A stretch of 64,000 bases of DNA from Thioclava sediminum (GTDB lineage: Bacteria; Pseudomonadota; Alphaproteobacteria; Rhodobacterales; Rhodobacteraceae). Location: contig NZ_MPZV01000001.1 of the NCBI RefSeq assembly GCF_002020355.1, forward strand, positions 868,001-932,000, given 5' to 3'. Positions 44,365-52,342 of this stretch are shown here, piece after piece. Within the stretch, counting starts at the first letter, position 1. Each line of letters begins with the position of its first letter. A model generated the notes under the pieces. It was not told where the DNA came from. It made no database searches and saw only the letters and a program-made list of their open reading frames with translations. The translations under genes were made by a program, and so were the position numbers.

Positions 44365-44808
44365 TTACTTCGAACGGAACTCGTCGTGGCAGCTCTTGCA
44401 GGTGCCGCCGAGCTTACCGACCGCCGGCTGCAGCGTCTCGAGGCTGCCTGCCGCATCGGGCATTTCCGCCGCGGCCTGATGGAGGGCATCCGCCTTTTCC
44501 ATGAACAGATCCATGTTCGACCAGATTTCCGACTTCGCGTGGGTCTCCATCATGTCGTCGACCGAAGTGCCTTCGACGAAGAGCGGCGAGATGTCGACCT
44601 TCGCGAGCGCCGCGATGTTGTTGGCGGCGGTCTGTGCCTTGGCTGCGTCGAAGTCCATCTTGCCCTGCGCCATCGGCGCGAGCACGGCCATCTGGGCGCC
44701 GAGCAAATCGAAGAAACCTTGGCGCGCTTCGACAGCGTCTTTGGGCGACTGCGCGAAAGCGGCGCTGGCGGCGAGGGTGAAGGTCAGGGCGAGGAGAGGC
44801 TTACGCAT
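44365..44808 (-). CDS. Cytochrome c' (class II)
   Basis: This 147-residue precursor has signal peptide MRKPLLALTFTLAASAAFAQ and a four-helix body with the heme motif near the C-terminus (CKSCHDEF), as in class II cytochromes c'. These periplasmic proteins bind NO or transfer electrons. ATG 44808 has TTGGAG upstream. It is the first gene of the pair with cytochrome b. An inverted repeat TGTGC-GCAG-GCACA (44888-44901) upstream could be a regulatory site. Confidence 0.9.
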   Translation of the reverse strand: MRKPLLALTFTLAASAAFAQSPKDAVEARQGFFDLLGAQMAVLAPMAQGKMDFDAAKAQTAANNIAALAKVDISPLFVEGTSVDDMMETHAKSEIWSNMDLFMEKADALHQAAAEMPDAAGSLETLQPAVGKLGGTCKSCHDEFRSK

Positions 44809-45070
44809 GTGGAACTCCAATCTGCGATGGCAAGAAACGTACAGGTTTGAGGTTACACGCATTCGTGTCAATCCGAAGACACTCCTATGTGCGCAGGCAC
44901 ACATTTCCCCTACCGGGACGATAGGGAGGCACCGGGTCTTAGGCAGGTTCCGGCCTATTGCCGATCGAACGCGCAAATCGCCTAGAAATCGCACTTAAGT
45001 TGCGACGGAAAGTCAGGCACCCCGCGTATAAGCCGCGCGAAACCCTGACTTTATGCCGAAATCTGCGGAA

Positions 45071-45673
45071 TCACCGCTCGGGTTTACGGGCGACGAAATC
45101 GATCAGCGCCGCGCGGCCTGAATGGCCCGCGCCCTCGTCGAGATCGGCATCGTAATCGGCCTGATGCAGCACCTCCCAGCGCGGGAAGGCATCGCGCAGG
45201 AGATCGAGATCGTAGAGCTGCTCCACGACCCCCGGTCCGCCCGTGCCGTAGCGCGGCTGGCGGCGCGCGAAACCGTGGATCAATGCGAGCCCGCCCGGTT
45301 TGAGCGCGGTCGCGATACCGTCGAAAATCTCCGCCCGAAAGGCAGTATCGGCGAATTGGATGAAACAGGCGAGAACGGCGTCATATTCCCCGCGCGGCCA
45401 ATCGTAGCCACGCAGGTCGGCGTCGATCGTCTGCATCGACACGCCCCGCTCCTGCGCCAGTTCCGCGGCCTTGCGGCGCGCGTTTTCCGACGGCTCGAGG
45501 GCTGTGACCTGCACTCCGAGGCTGGCGAGATAGGTGCCGTTACGACCTTCGCCGTCAGCGATACTCAGAAGCCGCGCCCCCGGAGCGAGACGCCATGCCT
45601 GACGCGCCACGAAATCCGCCGGGGTCGTGCCATAGAGATACTCTTCTCCGGCGAATCTTTCGTTCCAGCCCAT
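45071..45673 (-). CDS. SAM-dependent methyltransferase
   Basis: This 200-residue class I methyltransferase has motif I LLSIADGEGRNGTYLASLG, motif II ALEPSENARRKAAE, motif III EYDAVLACFIQF and a later GFARRQPRYGTGG loop. The N-terminal WNERFAGEEYLYGTTP matches tellurite-resistance-type or thiopurine-type methyltransferases. The substrate is not known. The gene stands alone, 92 bases from ppk2. Confidence 0.85.
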   Translation of the reverse strand: MGWNERFAGEEYLYGTTPADFVARQAWRLAPGARLLSIADGEGRNGTYLASLGVQVTALEPSENARRKAAELAQERGVSMQTIDADLRGYDWPRGEYDAVLACFIQFADTAFRAEIFDGIATALKPGGLALIHGFARRQPRYGTGGPGVVEQLYDLDLLRDAFPRWEVLHQADYDADLDEGAGHSGRAALIDFVARKPER

Positions 45674-45765
45674 GCTCTCCTCCGGTTGTTACCTTTCACA
45701 TGGAATGCAACCGGCGGAGGGACAAGCCCCACCGGTCACCGAAATCGCCATCGGCAATCACATGC

Positions 45766-46779
45766 TCAGGATTTGGTCACGCGGCGCTGATCGGGATGAA
45801 GAGATGCGCCAAGAATATGCTCGGACGAATGCACGACATGGCTCGCATGGCCCACGATCAGCGGATCGGGCGGCGTTGCGATCGTGGGATCCTTGTCGGG
45901 ATAGTCCAGCGTCGACAGGAAATGCTTCATGCAGTTCAGCCGCGCGCGCTTCTTGTCGTTCGACTTCACGATGGTCCATGGCGCATCGGCGGTGTCGGTG
46001 TAGAAGAACATCGCCTCTTTCGCCTCGGTGTAATCGTCCCAGCGATCGAGGCTCGCCAGATCGATCGGCGACAGCTTCCAGCGCTTGAGCGGATCGGTTT
46101 CGCGCGATTGGAAGCGGCGGCGCTGCTCCTCGCGGGTGACCGAGAACCAGTACTTGTAAAGCCGAACCCCCGAGCGCACGAACATCCGCTCCAACTCCGG
46201 GGTCTGGCGCATGAATTCGAGGTAATCGTTGGGTTTGCAGAAGCCCATCACGCGCTCCACACCCGCGCGGTTATACCAGCTGCGATCATAGAAGGTCATC
46301 TCGCCCGCGGTCGGCAGATGCTCGACATAGCGTTGGAAATACCACTGACCGAGTTCCTCTTCCGAGGGCTTGTTGAGTGCGACGACCCGGGCAAAGCGCG
46401 GGTTGAGATGTTCGGTGAAGCGCTTGATCGTACCGCCCTTGCCCGCCGCATCGCGGCCCTCGAAAAGGATCACGAATTTCTCGCCGCTCTCCTGCGCCCA
46501 TTTCTGGACCTTCAGCAGCTCCGCCTGAAGCTCCGCCTTTTCTTTCTCATAGGCGGCGCGCGCCATCTTGCGCTTGTAGGGGTATTTCCCGGTCTCGAAA
46601 GCCAGCCGCACCGCACTGGGATCGACGCGCGGGAAGCTCTTCGGGCCGGTCGCCTTCGGCTCTGGCGGGGTGATCGCGGGATGCGCCTCGGCGGGATCGA
46701 TCGGCTTGACGACAGCCTCTGCCTTCCCGGCTGCGGCCTTGGCCGGTTTCGTCGCGTCGCTCATGAGCTGATCTTTCAT
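45766..46779 (-). CDS. ppk2: Polyphosphate kinase 2
   Basis: This 337-residue PPK2 transfers phosphate between polyphosphate and nucleotides. It has Walker A FEGRDAAGKGGTIKR, lid RPTAGE-type segments, and Walker B MTFYDRSWYNRAGVERVMGF. The N-terminal 60 residues are an Ala/Lys/Pro-rich extension. I chose ATG 46779, with GGAGGG upstream; ATG 46764 is a possible alternative. The single PPK2 domain is the class I form. Direction of the reaction in vivo is not determined. Confidence 0.93.
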   Translation of the reverse strand: MKDQLMSDATKPAKAAAGKAEAVVKPIDPAEAHPAITPPEPKATGPKSFPRVDPSAVRLAFETGKYPYKRKMARAAYEKEKAELQAELLKVQKWAQESGEKFVILFEGRDAAGKGGTIKRFTEHLNPRFARVVALNKPSEEELGQWYFQRYVEHLPTAGEMTFYDRSWYNRAGVERVMGFCKPNDYLEFMRQTPELERMFVRSGVRLYKYWFSVTREEQRRRFQSRETDPLKRWKLSPIDLASLDRWDDYTEAKEAMFFYTDTADAPWTIVKSNDKKRARLNCMKHFLSTLDYPDKDPTIATPPDPLIVGHASHVVHSSEHILGASLHPDQRRVTKS

Positions 46780-46918
46780 GCGTATCCCTCCGTTGGCTGA
46801 ACCTTGCGGAGCATCGCGCAATCCCGCGTGATGTGCCTTGATACGCATCAAAAACCCGTGTCTGCTGGGCCTCCGGCGGCAAAAACGCCACAAAATCGAG
46901 CGAAACGAAGGAACGGAC

Positions 46919-47578
46919 ATGATCACGATCTACGGCAACTATCATTCGCGGGCGAGCCGGGCGCTGTGGTTGCTCGAGGAGTTGGGCCTGCCGTTCCGTC
47001 TGCGCCGAGTCGTGCAGGCGAACCGTTTCAAGGATCCGCTCGCGCCGGAGGTTCCGCTCAACACCCGCTCGCCCGAATTTCGCAAGCTCTCGCCGATGGG
47101 CGCGATCCCGGTGCTGGAGGAAGACGGGCTTATCTTGACGGAGTCGCTCGCGATCAACCTGCATCTCGCACGCAAGGCGGGAGGGCCGCTCGCCCCTGCG
47201 CACGAGCGCGAACTGTCGCAAATGGAGCAATGGGCGCTCTTCGCCGCGACCTGGATCGAGACCGACGCGCTGGCGCTCAGCTTCGTCTATCGCCGCAAGG
47301 AGCAGGACACGCCCGAAGGCAAGGCCGAGATCGCGTCTCTCTGCTCGAAGCTCGCCCGGCCGCTGACCACGCTCGAGACCCATCTCGAGACGCATAGCCA
47401 TATCGTGGGCGGCCGGTTCACCGTGACCGATCTCAATCTGGCCGAGGTTCTGCGCTACGGGCAGGACCACCCGGAGTTCCTCGCCCCCTACCCGCGCCTG
47501 CAAAGCTGGATCAAACTGTGCCAGAGCCGCAAAGCCTTCCGCGCGATGTGGGAGAAGCGCGAAGCCGAGGCGGTTTGA
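46919..47578 (+). CDS. Glutathione S-transferase family protein
   Basis: This 219-residue protein has an N-terminal thioredoxin-like domain (ITIYGNYHSRASRALWLLEE, SPMGAIPVLEEDGLILTES with the conserved cis-Pro and ES pair) and a C-terminal helical domain (about 90-215). The Ser in HSRASR takes the place of the catalytic residue. ATG 46919 has AAGGA upstream. It is divergent from ppk2. The substrate is not predictable. Confidence 0.9.
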   Translation: MITIYGNYHSRASRALWLLEELGLPFRLRRVVQANRFKDPLAPEVPLNTRSPEFRKLSPMGAIPVLEEDGLILTESLAINLHLARKAGGPLAPAHERELSQMEQWALFAATWIETDALALSFVYRRKEQDTPEGKAEIASLCSKLARPLTTLETHLETHSHIVGGRFTVTDLNLAEVLRYGQDHPEFLAPYPRLQSWIKLCQSRKAFRAMWEKREAEAV

Positions 47579-47797
47579 TTCGGCGAACCTCGCGTCGCGC
47601 CTAATTCGAAAGGTGTATGCGAAGACGGCGCGGATACGCGCTCTGCTCAAGCGATGGGCAGGCGCTCAACCCAACTTCGCCTTTCAGTCAGGTCTCCCTG
47701 ACCAAGTGGTCGGGTTTTCCGCAGCGGGGTGAATTCCTCTTAGCAATACAGCTTCCCTTACGTCATTTTGTCGGGGTGAAGAGGGTTCGAGGTAACC

Positions 47798-48133
47798 ATG
47801 TCTGCTTTGCTTGGATACAGCCTGTGTTTGGGTGCGACGCTGATCGTGATCGCGGGAGATTTCGTTCTGAAATCCGCCGTTGATAAAGGTCACGCGCTGC
47901 ATTCGCCGTCTGTCTTCCTAGGTTGCGTGCTTTACGCCGCTTCGGCAGCAGGTTGGTTTCTGGCCTTGCGGCATGTGTCGCTGGCACAAACGGGCGTGGC
48001 CTCGGCGCTTTTCACATTGATGGCTCTGGTTACGATGGGAGTCGTCCTGTTCGGTGAAAAACTCGCCTTGCGGGAAGTCTTCGGTATCGCGATGGCGGTG
48101 GGGTCGATGCTGCTCATGGCGCGCGTCGCGTAA
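47798..48133 (+). CDS. Small four-helix EamA/SMR-like membrane protein
   Basis: This 111-residue protein has four hydrophobic segments, among them YSLCLGATLIVIAGDFVLKS and ALFTLMALVTMGVVLFGEKL. Length and the GEKL..REVFGIAMAVGSMLL ending fit the small multidrug-resistance/EamA group; the conserved Glu is near the third helix end. It is preceded by a 219-base gap with no gene I can support. The start ATG has GAGGTAACC upstream. Confidence 0.72.
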   Translation: MSALLGYSLCLGATLIVIAGDFVLKSAVDKGHALHSPSVFLGCVLYAASAAGWFLALRHVSLAQTGVASALFTLMALVTMGVVLFGEKLALREVFGIAMAVGSMLLMARVA

Positions 48134-48220
48134 GGGCCGGACGTTTTCGGGGGTGTGGGGCTTTCGAAGCGGATCGGGGCGGTGGGGTCTTCTTGCTCCT
48201 CCGCCCCAACCTGCGGTATC

Positions 48221-48242
48221 TCTTGTTTAGAAAACTACAAGA
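48221..48242. promoter_or_regulatory. Inverted repeat upstream of parE
   Basis: TCTTGT (48221-48226) and ACAAGA (48237-48242) form a symmetrical pair with 10 bases between, ending 14 bases before the parE start. It may be an operator or part of the promoter. Nothing else supports it. Confidence 0.25.
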
Positions 48243-48255
48243 GAAAGCGAGCAGC

Positions 48256-50211
48256 ATGGCCGACGATCTTCTGACGCCCCAGACCGATTCCTATGACGCC
48301 TCCTCGATCGAGGTGCTCGAAGGTCTCGAACCCGTGCGAAAACGCCCCGGCATGTATATCGGCGGCACGGACGAGCGCGCGCTTCATCACATGGTGGCAG
48401 AGGTGCTCGACAACTCGATGGACGAAGCGGTGGCCGGTCACGCCAACCGCATCGAGGTCGAGCTGCTCGCCGATCATTCCGTCGTCATCCGCGACAACGG
48501 GCGCGGCATCCCGATCGACCCGCACCCGAAATTCCCCGGCAAATCCGCGCTGGAAGTCATCCTCTGCACGCTGCACGCGGGCGGCAAGTTCTCGGGCGAC
48601 GCCTACGAGACCTCGGGCGGTCTGCACGGCGTGGGCGCCTCGGTGGTCAACGCGCTGTCGGATTCGATGGTCGTTCAGGTCGCCAAGAACAAGGAGCTGT
48701 ATGAACAGCGCTTCTCGCGCGGCATCCCCGAAGGTCCGGTGCAGAAGATCGGCGCGGCGCCCAACCGTCGCGGCACCACCGTCACCTTCCATGCCGACGA
48801 GCAGATCTTCGGCCATCACCGTTTCAAGCCCGCGCGCCTGCTGAAGATGGTGCGCTCGAAGGCGTATCTCTTCTCGGGCGTGGAGATTCGCTGGAAGTCC
48901 GAGGTCGATGACGGCGAAACGCCGACCGAGGCCACGTTCCATTTCCCCGGCGGCCTCGCCGATTACCTGACCGAGACGCTGAGCGGCGCAAGCACCTATG
49001 CCGACCGCCCCTTCTCGGGCAAGGTCGAGTTCCGCGAGAAGTTCAACGTGCCGGGCTCGGTCGAATGGGCGATCAACTGGACGCCGTCGCGCGACGGTTT
49101 CATCCAGTCCTACTGTAACACCGTGCCGACGCCCGAGGGCGGCACCCACGAGGCGGGCTTCTGGTCGGCGATCCTCAAGGGTATCCGCGCCTATGGCGAG
49201 CTGGTGAACAACAAGAAGGCCGCGCAGATCACCCGCGACGACCTGATCACAGGCGGCTGTGCGCTGGTCTCGTGCTTCATCCGCGAGCCGGAATTCGTGG
49301 GCCAGACCAAGGACCGCCTTGCCACCGTCGAGGCGCAGCGTCTGGTCGAAGGCGCCGTGCGCGACCACTTCGACAACTGGCTGGCCTCGGACACGAAATC
49401 CGCAGGCGCGATCCTCGATTTCCTCGTGCTGCGCGCCGAGGAACGCCTCAAGCGCCGGCAAGAGAAAGAGACCCAGCGCAAATCGGCCACCAAGCGGCTG
49501 CGTCTGCCCGGCAAGTTGGTCGATTGCTCGGCCACGAACCGTTCGGGCACGGAGCTGTTCATCGTCGAGGGCGACTCGGCAGGCGGCTCGGCCAAGATGG
49601 CGCGCGACCGCAAGAACCAGGCGCTGCTGCCGCTCCGCGGCAAGATCCTCAACGTGCTCGGCGCGGCAAGCTCCAAGCTCGGCTCGAACCAGGAGATCAA
49701 CGATCTGACGCAGGCGCTCGGCGTGGGGCTCGGCACCAAGTTCAACGTCGACGATCTGCGCTACGACAAGATCATCATCATGACCGATGCGGATGTCGAC
49801 GGAGCCCACATCGCCTCGCTTCTGATGACCTTCTTCTTCACCCAGATGCGCCCGATGATCGATCAGGGGCACCTCTATCTGGCCTGCCCGCCGCTCTATC
49901 GCCTGACCCAGGGCGCCAAGCGCGTCTATGTGGCCGACGACGCCGAGAAGGACGCGATGCTGGAGAAAGGTCTGGGCGGCAAAGGCAAGATCGACGTGCA
50001 GCGCTTCAAGGGTCTGGGCGAGATGGACGCGAAGGACCTGAAAGAGACCACGATGCACCCCGACACGCGCAAGCTGATCCGGGTGACGATCCACGACGAC
50101 GAGCCGAACGAGACCGGCGATCTGGTGGAAAGGTTGATGGGGAAAAAGCCCGAACTACGGTTCCAGTATATTCAGGAGAACGCGCAGTTCGTGGAGGAGC
50201 TGGATGTTTGA
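48256..50211 (+). CDS. parE: DNA topoisomerase IV subunit B
   Basis: This 651-residue protein is the ATPase subunit that unlinks daughter chromosomes. The GHKL ATPase motifs are VLDNSMDEAVAG, RDNGRGIPID and GLHGVGASVVNALS. The TOPRIM domain has FIVEGDSAGGSAKMARDRKN and ITDADVDGAHI-type residues. EFVGQTKDRLAT is present. ATG 48256 was chosen; the open frame upstream (to 48193) lacks conserved residues. The stop overlaps the TTG start of the next frame. parC is not adjacent. Confidence 0.95.
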   Translation: MADDLLTPQTDSYDASSIEVLEGLEPVRKRPGMYIGGTDERALHHMVAEVLDNSMDEAVAGHANRIEVELLADHSVVIRDNGRGIPIDPHPKFPGKSALEVILCTLHAGGKFSGDAYETSGGLHGVGASVVNALSDSMVVQVAKNKELYEQRFSRGIPEGPVQKIGAAPNRRGTTVTFHADEQIFGHHRFKPARLLKMVRSKAYLFSGVEIRWKSEVDDGETPTEATFHFPGGLADYLTETLSGASTYADRPFSGKVEFREKFNVPGSVEWAINWTPSRDGFIQSYCNTVPTPEGGTHEAGFWSAILKGIRAYGELVNNKKAAQITRDDLITGGCALVSCFIREPEFVGQTKDRLATVEAQRLVEGAVRDHFDNWLASDTKSAGAILDFLVLRAEERLKRRQEKETQRKSATKRLRLPGKLVDCSATNRSGTELFIVEGDSAGGSAKMARDRKNQALLPLRGKILNVLGAASSKLGSNQEINDLTQALGVGLGTKFNVDDLRYDKIIIMTDADVDGAHIASLLMTFFFTQMRPMIDQGHLYLACPPLYRLTQGAKRVYVADDAEKDAMLEKGLGGKGKIDVQRFKGLGEMDAKDLKETTMHPDTRKLIRVTIHDDEPNETGDLVERLMGKKPELRFQYIQENAQFVEELDV

Positions 50212-50861
50212 GGAGGCTAGAGAAGGTTCCTGAGCCACTGAGAATATTGGCGATTTATCTCGCCTATATTGGGATATGGATACTCAATTGCGTCCCCCCT
50301 CTACTCCAAGGGAAGCACGAGGCATTTCAGGCTTCGGGCACCATCATTATTTGCTTTGCGATATTGCGGATAGGCCTTGATCGCGCGAAGTACGAAGAAA
50401 GCATTTCAAAAGCTGATCGCGAGACTATAGTTTCTGCTATCAACCGCTTGGAAGCGCATCGTGAGCTAAATGAGCAGAGACTTGCTCTAACCTTCGATAT
50501 TCATATGTCTCTCATATCTAAAGGCCTATTGAAGTCCGGAATAGAAAACACATACGGACCAAACACCGAAGAGGAGAATAGGGCTTTATGCTTTGATATC
50601 GAACGAACAATTGGTGCTACAGGTGGGTACTATGCGGTTCCAGAGGATAATGATCTCGCCAAAGCAATCACTGATCTGAAATTAGCACGCGACAAGTATG
50701 CGCCTTGGAAAAATCGTTTATTTCGCATTGAAATCGCATTCCTAGTTATCGGAACCCTACAGAGTGGTTACGGCGCTGCCTTTTCCAGATGGCTTCAAGA
50801 GAACAACATTCTTATTTATATTTTAGATAAAGTAGAAAAATTTAGCGCGTTTCTCTTTTGA
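50208..50861 (+). CDS. AT-rich membrane protein of unknown function overlapping parE
   Basis: This frame of 217 codons probably begins at TTG 50208, overlapping the parE stop by four bases, with GTGGAGGAG upstream as ribosome site. It has two hydrophobic helices near the start (ILAIYLAYIGIWILN and SGTIIICFAILRIGL), a long charged cytoplasmic or periplasmic region (about 60-165) and a third helix near 175-193 (IEIAFLVIGTLQSGYGAAF). Codon use is clearly richer in A and T than that of parE. I recognise no family. It is followed by a cluster of repeats. It was probably acquired by transfer and placed under parE translation. Confidence 0.65.
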   Translation: MRRLEKVPEPLRILAIYLAYIGIWILNCVPPLLQGKHEAFQASGTIIICFAILRIGLDRAKYEESISKADRETIVSAINRLEAHRELNEQRLALTFDIHMSLISKGLLKSGIENTYGPNTEEENRALCFDIERTIGATGGYYAVPEDNDLAKAITDLKLARDKYAPWKNRLFRIEIAFLVIGTLQSGYGAAFSRWLQENNILIYILDKVEKFSAFLF

Positions 50862-50864
50862 TCC

Positions 50865-50997
50865 CTGCCCGGGCGACCAGCCCGGGCAGCGCCCGACCCT
50901 CCCCCCGGGAGGGCGCATTGACGACGCAGCCCACAGCCTCCCCGTCCTTCGGGCTTGCGAGATAAACCGCCCAAATCAGACGACAGCACAGCGCCCA
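50865..50997. repeat. Repeat module A, copy 1
   Basis: The 10-base stem CTGCCCGGGC/GCCCGGGCAG (50865-50889) is followed by the linker CGCCCGACC and stem CCCTCCC/GGGAGGG (50897-50913). Then GCGCATTG and a conserved stretch (CTTGCGAGATAAACCGCCC) run to about 50997. Copy 2 at 51115 matches about nine in ten bases over the first 80. Confidence 0.8.
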
Positions 50998-51004
50998 CCC
51001 AGGC

Positions 51005-51110
51005 TCGGGTGCTACCCTCATCTCTGACCACACGCGCCCGTCCGGCCCTCCGCTTGCGCTCCGGGCGTTCGCCGGGCGTCCTTCCACTGGAAGGCCGCCA
51101 GTCCCGGCTC
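51005..51110. repeat. Repeat module B, copy 1
   Basis: This 106-base unit differs from copy 2 (51290-51395) by five substitutions. It holds GCCC-GGA-GC-GCAA-GC-GGA-GGGC when read on the minus strand, and the hairpin CCTTCC-ACT-GGAAGG (51080-51094). It ends GTCCCGGCTC. Confidence 0.82.
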
Positions 51111-51212
51111 ACCCCTCCCCCCAGGAGGGCGCATTGGCGATGCAGCTCACAGCCTCCCCGTCCTCCGGGCTTGCGAGATAAACCGCCCAAACCAAAGACA
51201 ACACAGCGCCCC
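51111..51212. repeat. Repeat module A, copy 2
   Basis: It lacks the first hairpin but keeps CCCTCC/GGAGGG and the same GCGCATTG and CTTGCGAGATAAACCGCCC segments as copy 1. It follows copy 1 of B directly. Confidence 0.78.
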
Positions 51213-51228
51213 CTGCACCGCGACGCGC

Positions 51229-51284
51229 GGCGCGTTCGCCGCTGAAGGCTTCCACTGGAAGCCTTCCGAGACGCGGCTCACCCC
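51229..51284. repeat. Repeat module B, diverged copy 3
   Basis: Only part of B is kept: GCGTTCGCC, then the hairpin GGCTTCC-ACT-GGAAGCC (near 51247-51263), then CGGCTCACCCC. The GNRA hairpin is missing. The same ACT triloop and longer stem are retained. Confidence 0.65.
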
Positions 51285-51286
51285 AA

Positions 51287-51395
51287 GGGTCGGGCGCTGC
51301 CCTCATCTCTCACCACACGCGCCCGTCCGGCCCTCCGCTCGCGCTCCGGGCGTTCACCGGGCGTCCTTCCACTGGAAGGCCGCCAGTCCCGGCTC
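51287..51395. repeat. Repeat module B, copy 2
   Basis: Nearly identical to copy 1 over 106 bases (from 51290). Its minus-strand loop reads GCGA instead of GCAA, still a GNRA tetraloop. Its first 16 bases are the complement of the linker region of module A copy 1. Confidence 0.82.
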
Positions 51396-51490
51396 CCCTC
51401 CTCACTCGGCACGAAACGGACACGGGCTTGGATCATCTCCGGCTGCGCGATACCAAGGCGCGATACGTCACAACCTCCGGATCCCGACAC

Positions 51491-52342
51491 ATGCCCCAGA
51501 TTTCCTCCCAAAGCCTCAGCGTCACCATCGCCGATTTAGGCGCCGAGATGCAGGGGCTGAGCTATCAGGGGCAGGAGCTGCTCTGGGAGGGCGACCCGGC
51601 CTGGTGGAGCGGACAGGCCCCGATCCTGTTCCCCATCGTCGGCCTTCCCGCGCCCGGAGGGGTGACAATCGACGGCACGCCCCACGCGATCCCCAAGCAC
51701 GGCTTCGCCCGCCACCTGCCCTTCCGCGTGACCGAGCTGACGCAAAGCCGCTGTTGCCACCTGCTCGAGCCCTCGCAGGAGACCGCGGCCTATCCGTTCG
51801 ATTTCCGCCTCGAGATCGTTCACGAGGTCGTGGAGGCGGAGCTGCGCGTCACCGCCACGGTCAGCAATGCGGGCGACCGGGAGATGCCGTTTTCCTTCGG
51901 CTTTCACCCCGCGTTCCGCTGGCCGCTACCCGGCGCGACCGGCTCGCATCGGATCGAGCTGCGCAACGGGGCGGAGCCTGCCTTGGCACGGCTCGCGAAT
52001 GGGATGCTGGGGCGCGCGCGGATGCCCTCGCCCTTCACGGCGGGCGCGCTGACCCTCAATCCGGCGCAGTATGAGGACGATGCGATGATCTTCCCCGAAG
52101 GCGCGGGCGACGGGCTGCGCTACTTCGCCGACGGGGCGCCGGTGCTCGATTTCCGCTTTTCCAACCTGCCCAATCTCGCCCTGTGGCAGAAACCCGGTGC
52201 GCCCTATATCTGCGTTGAGCCGTGGCACGGGCTGCCTGCCGCGGAAGGGGCCGGGCCGGAACTGGCTGCGCGGCCCGACGGCATGGTCTTGCCGCCCGGC
52301 GCGCAGGAGAGATTCGCGATGACCCTACAGGTGAGCGGATGA
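51491..52342 (+). CDS. Aldose 1-epimerase (mutarotase) family protein
   Basis: This 283-residue protein has the galactose mutarotase-like fold: ILFPIVGLPAPGG, PKHGFARHLPFRV with conserved His and Arg, FSFGFHPAFRWP with the second His, and ICVEPWHGLPA with the catalytic Glu. It probably interconverts sugar anomers, or acts on hexose-6-phosphate. ATG 51491 was chosen; the frame is open upstream into the repeat cluster. Its stop overlaps the next start by four bases. Confidence 0.86.
   Translation: MPQISSQSLSVTIADLGAEMQGLSYQGQELLWEGDPAWWSGQAPILFPIVGLPAPGGVTIDGTPHAIPKHGFARHLPFRVTELTQSRCCHLLEPSQETAAYPFDFRLEIVHEVVEAELRVTATVSNAGDREMPFSFGFHPAFRWPLPGATGSHRIELRNGAEPALARLANGMLGRARMPSPFTAGALTLNPAQYEDDAMIFPEGAGDGLRYFADGAPVLDFRFSNLPNLALWQKPGAPYICVEPWHGLPAAEGAGPELAARPDGMVLPPGAQERFAMTLQVSG

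Larger units (their letters stand above)
50865..51395. other. Cluster of palindromic repeats between orphan gene and aldose epimerase
   Basis: About 530 non-coding bases built of alternating modules A1-B1-A2-B3-B2, each listed separately. A 16-base perfect inverted repeat (GGGCAGCGCCCGACCC at 50884-50899 and its complement at 51287-51302) brackets most of the cluster. The frames that cross it on either strand are Arg/Gly/Pro-rich and repeat with the DNA, so I treat them as spurious. The 95 bases after the cluster to 51490 hold no further feature I can support. Confidence 0.8.

Noticed and set aside
47617-47883. An 88-codon frame between the GST and EamA/SMR-like genes
   Set aside because: It runs into the EamA/SMR-like gene in another frame and has no family features.
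48235-50094. A 619-codon minus-strand frame opposite parE
   Set aside because: Shadow of parE, with no recognisable domain, ribosome site or promoter.
50816-51190. Minus-strand frames through the repeat cluster coding for Arg/Gly-rich peptides
   Set aside because: The same peptides recur with each repeat copy, which follows from the DNA repeats rather than from selection for a protein.
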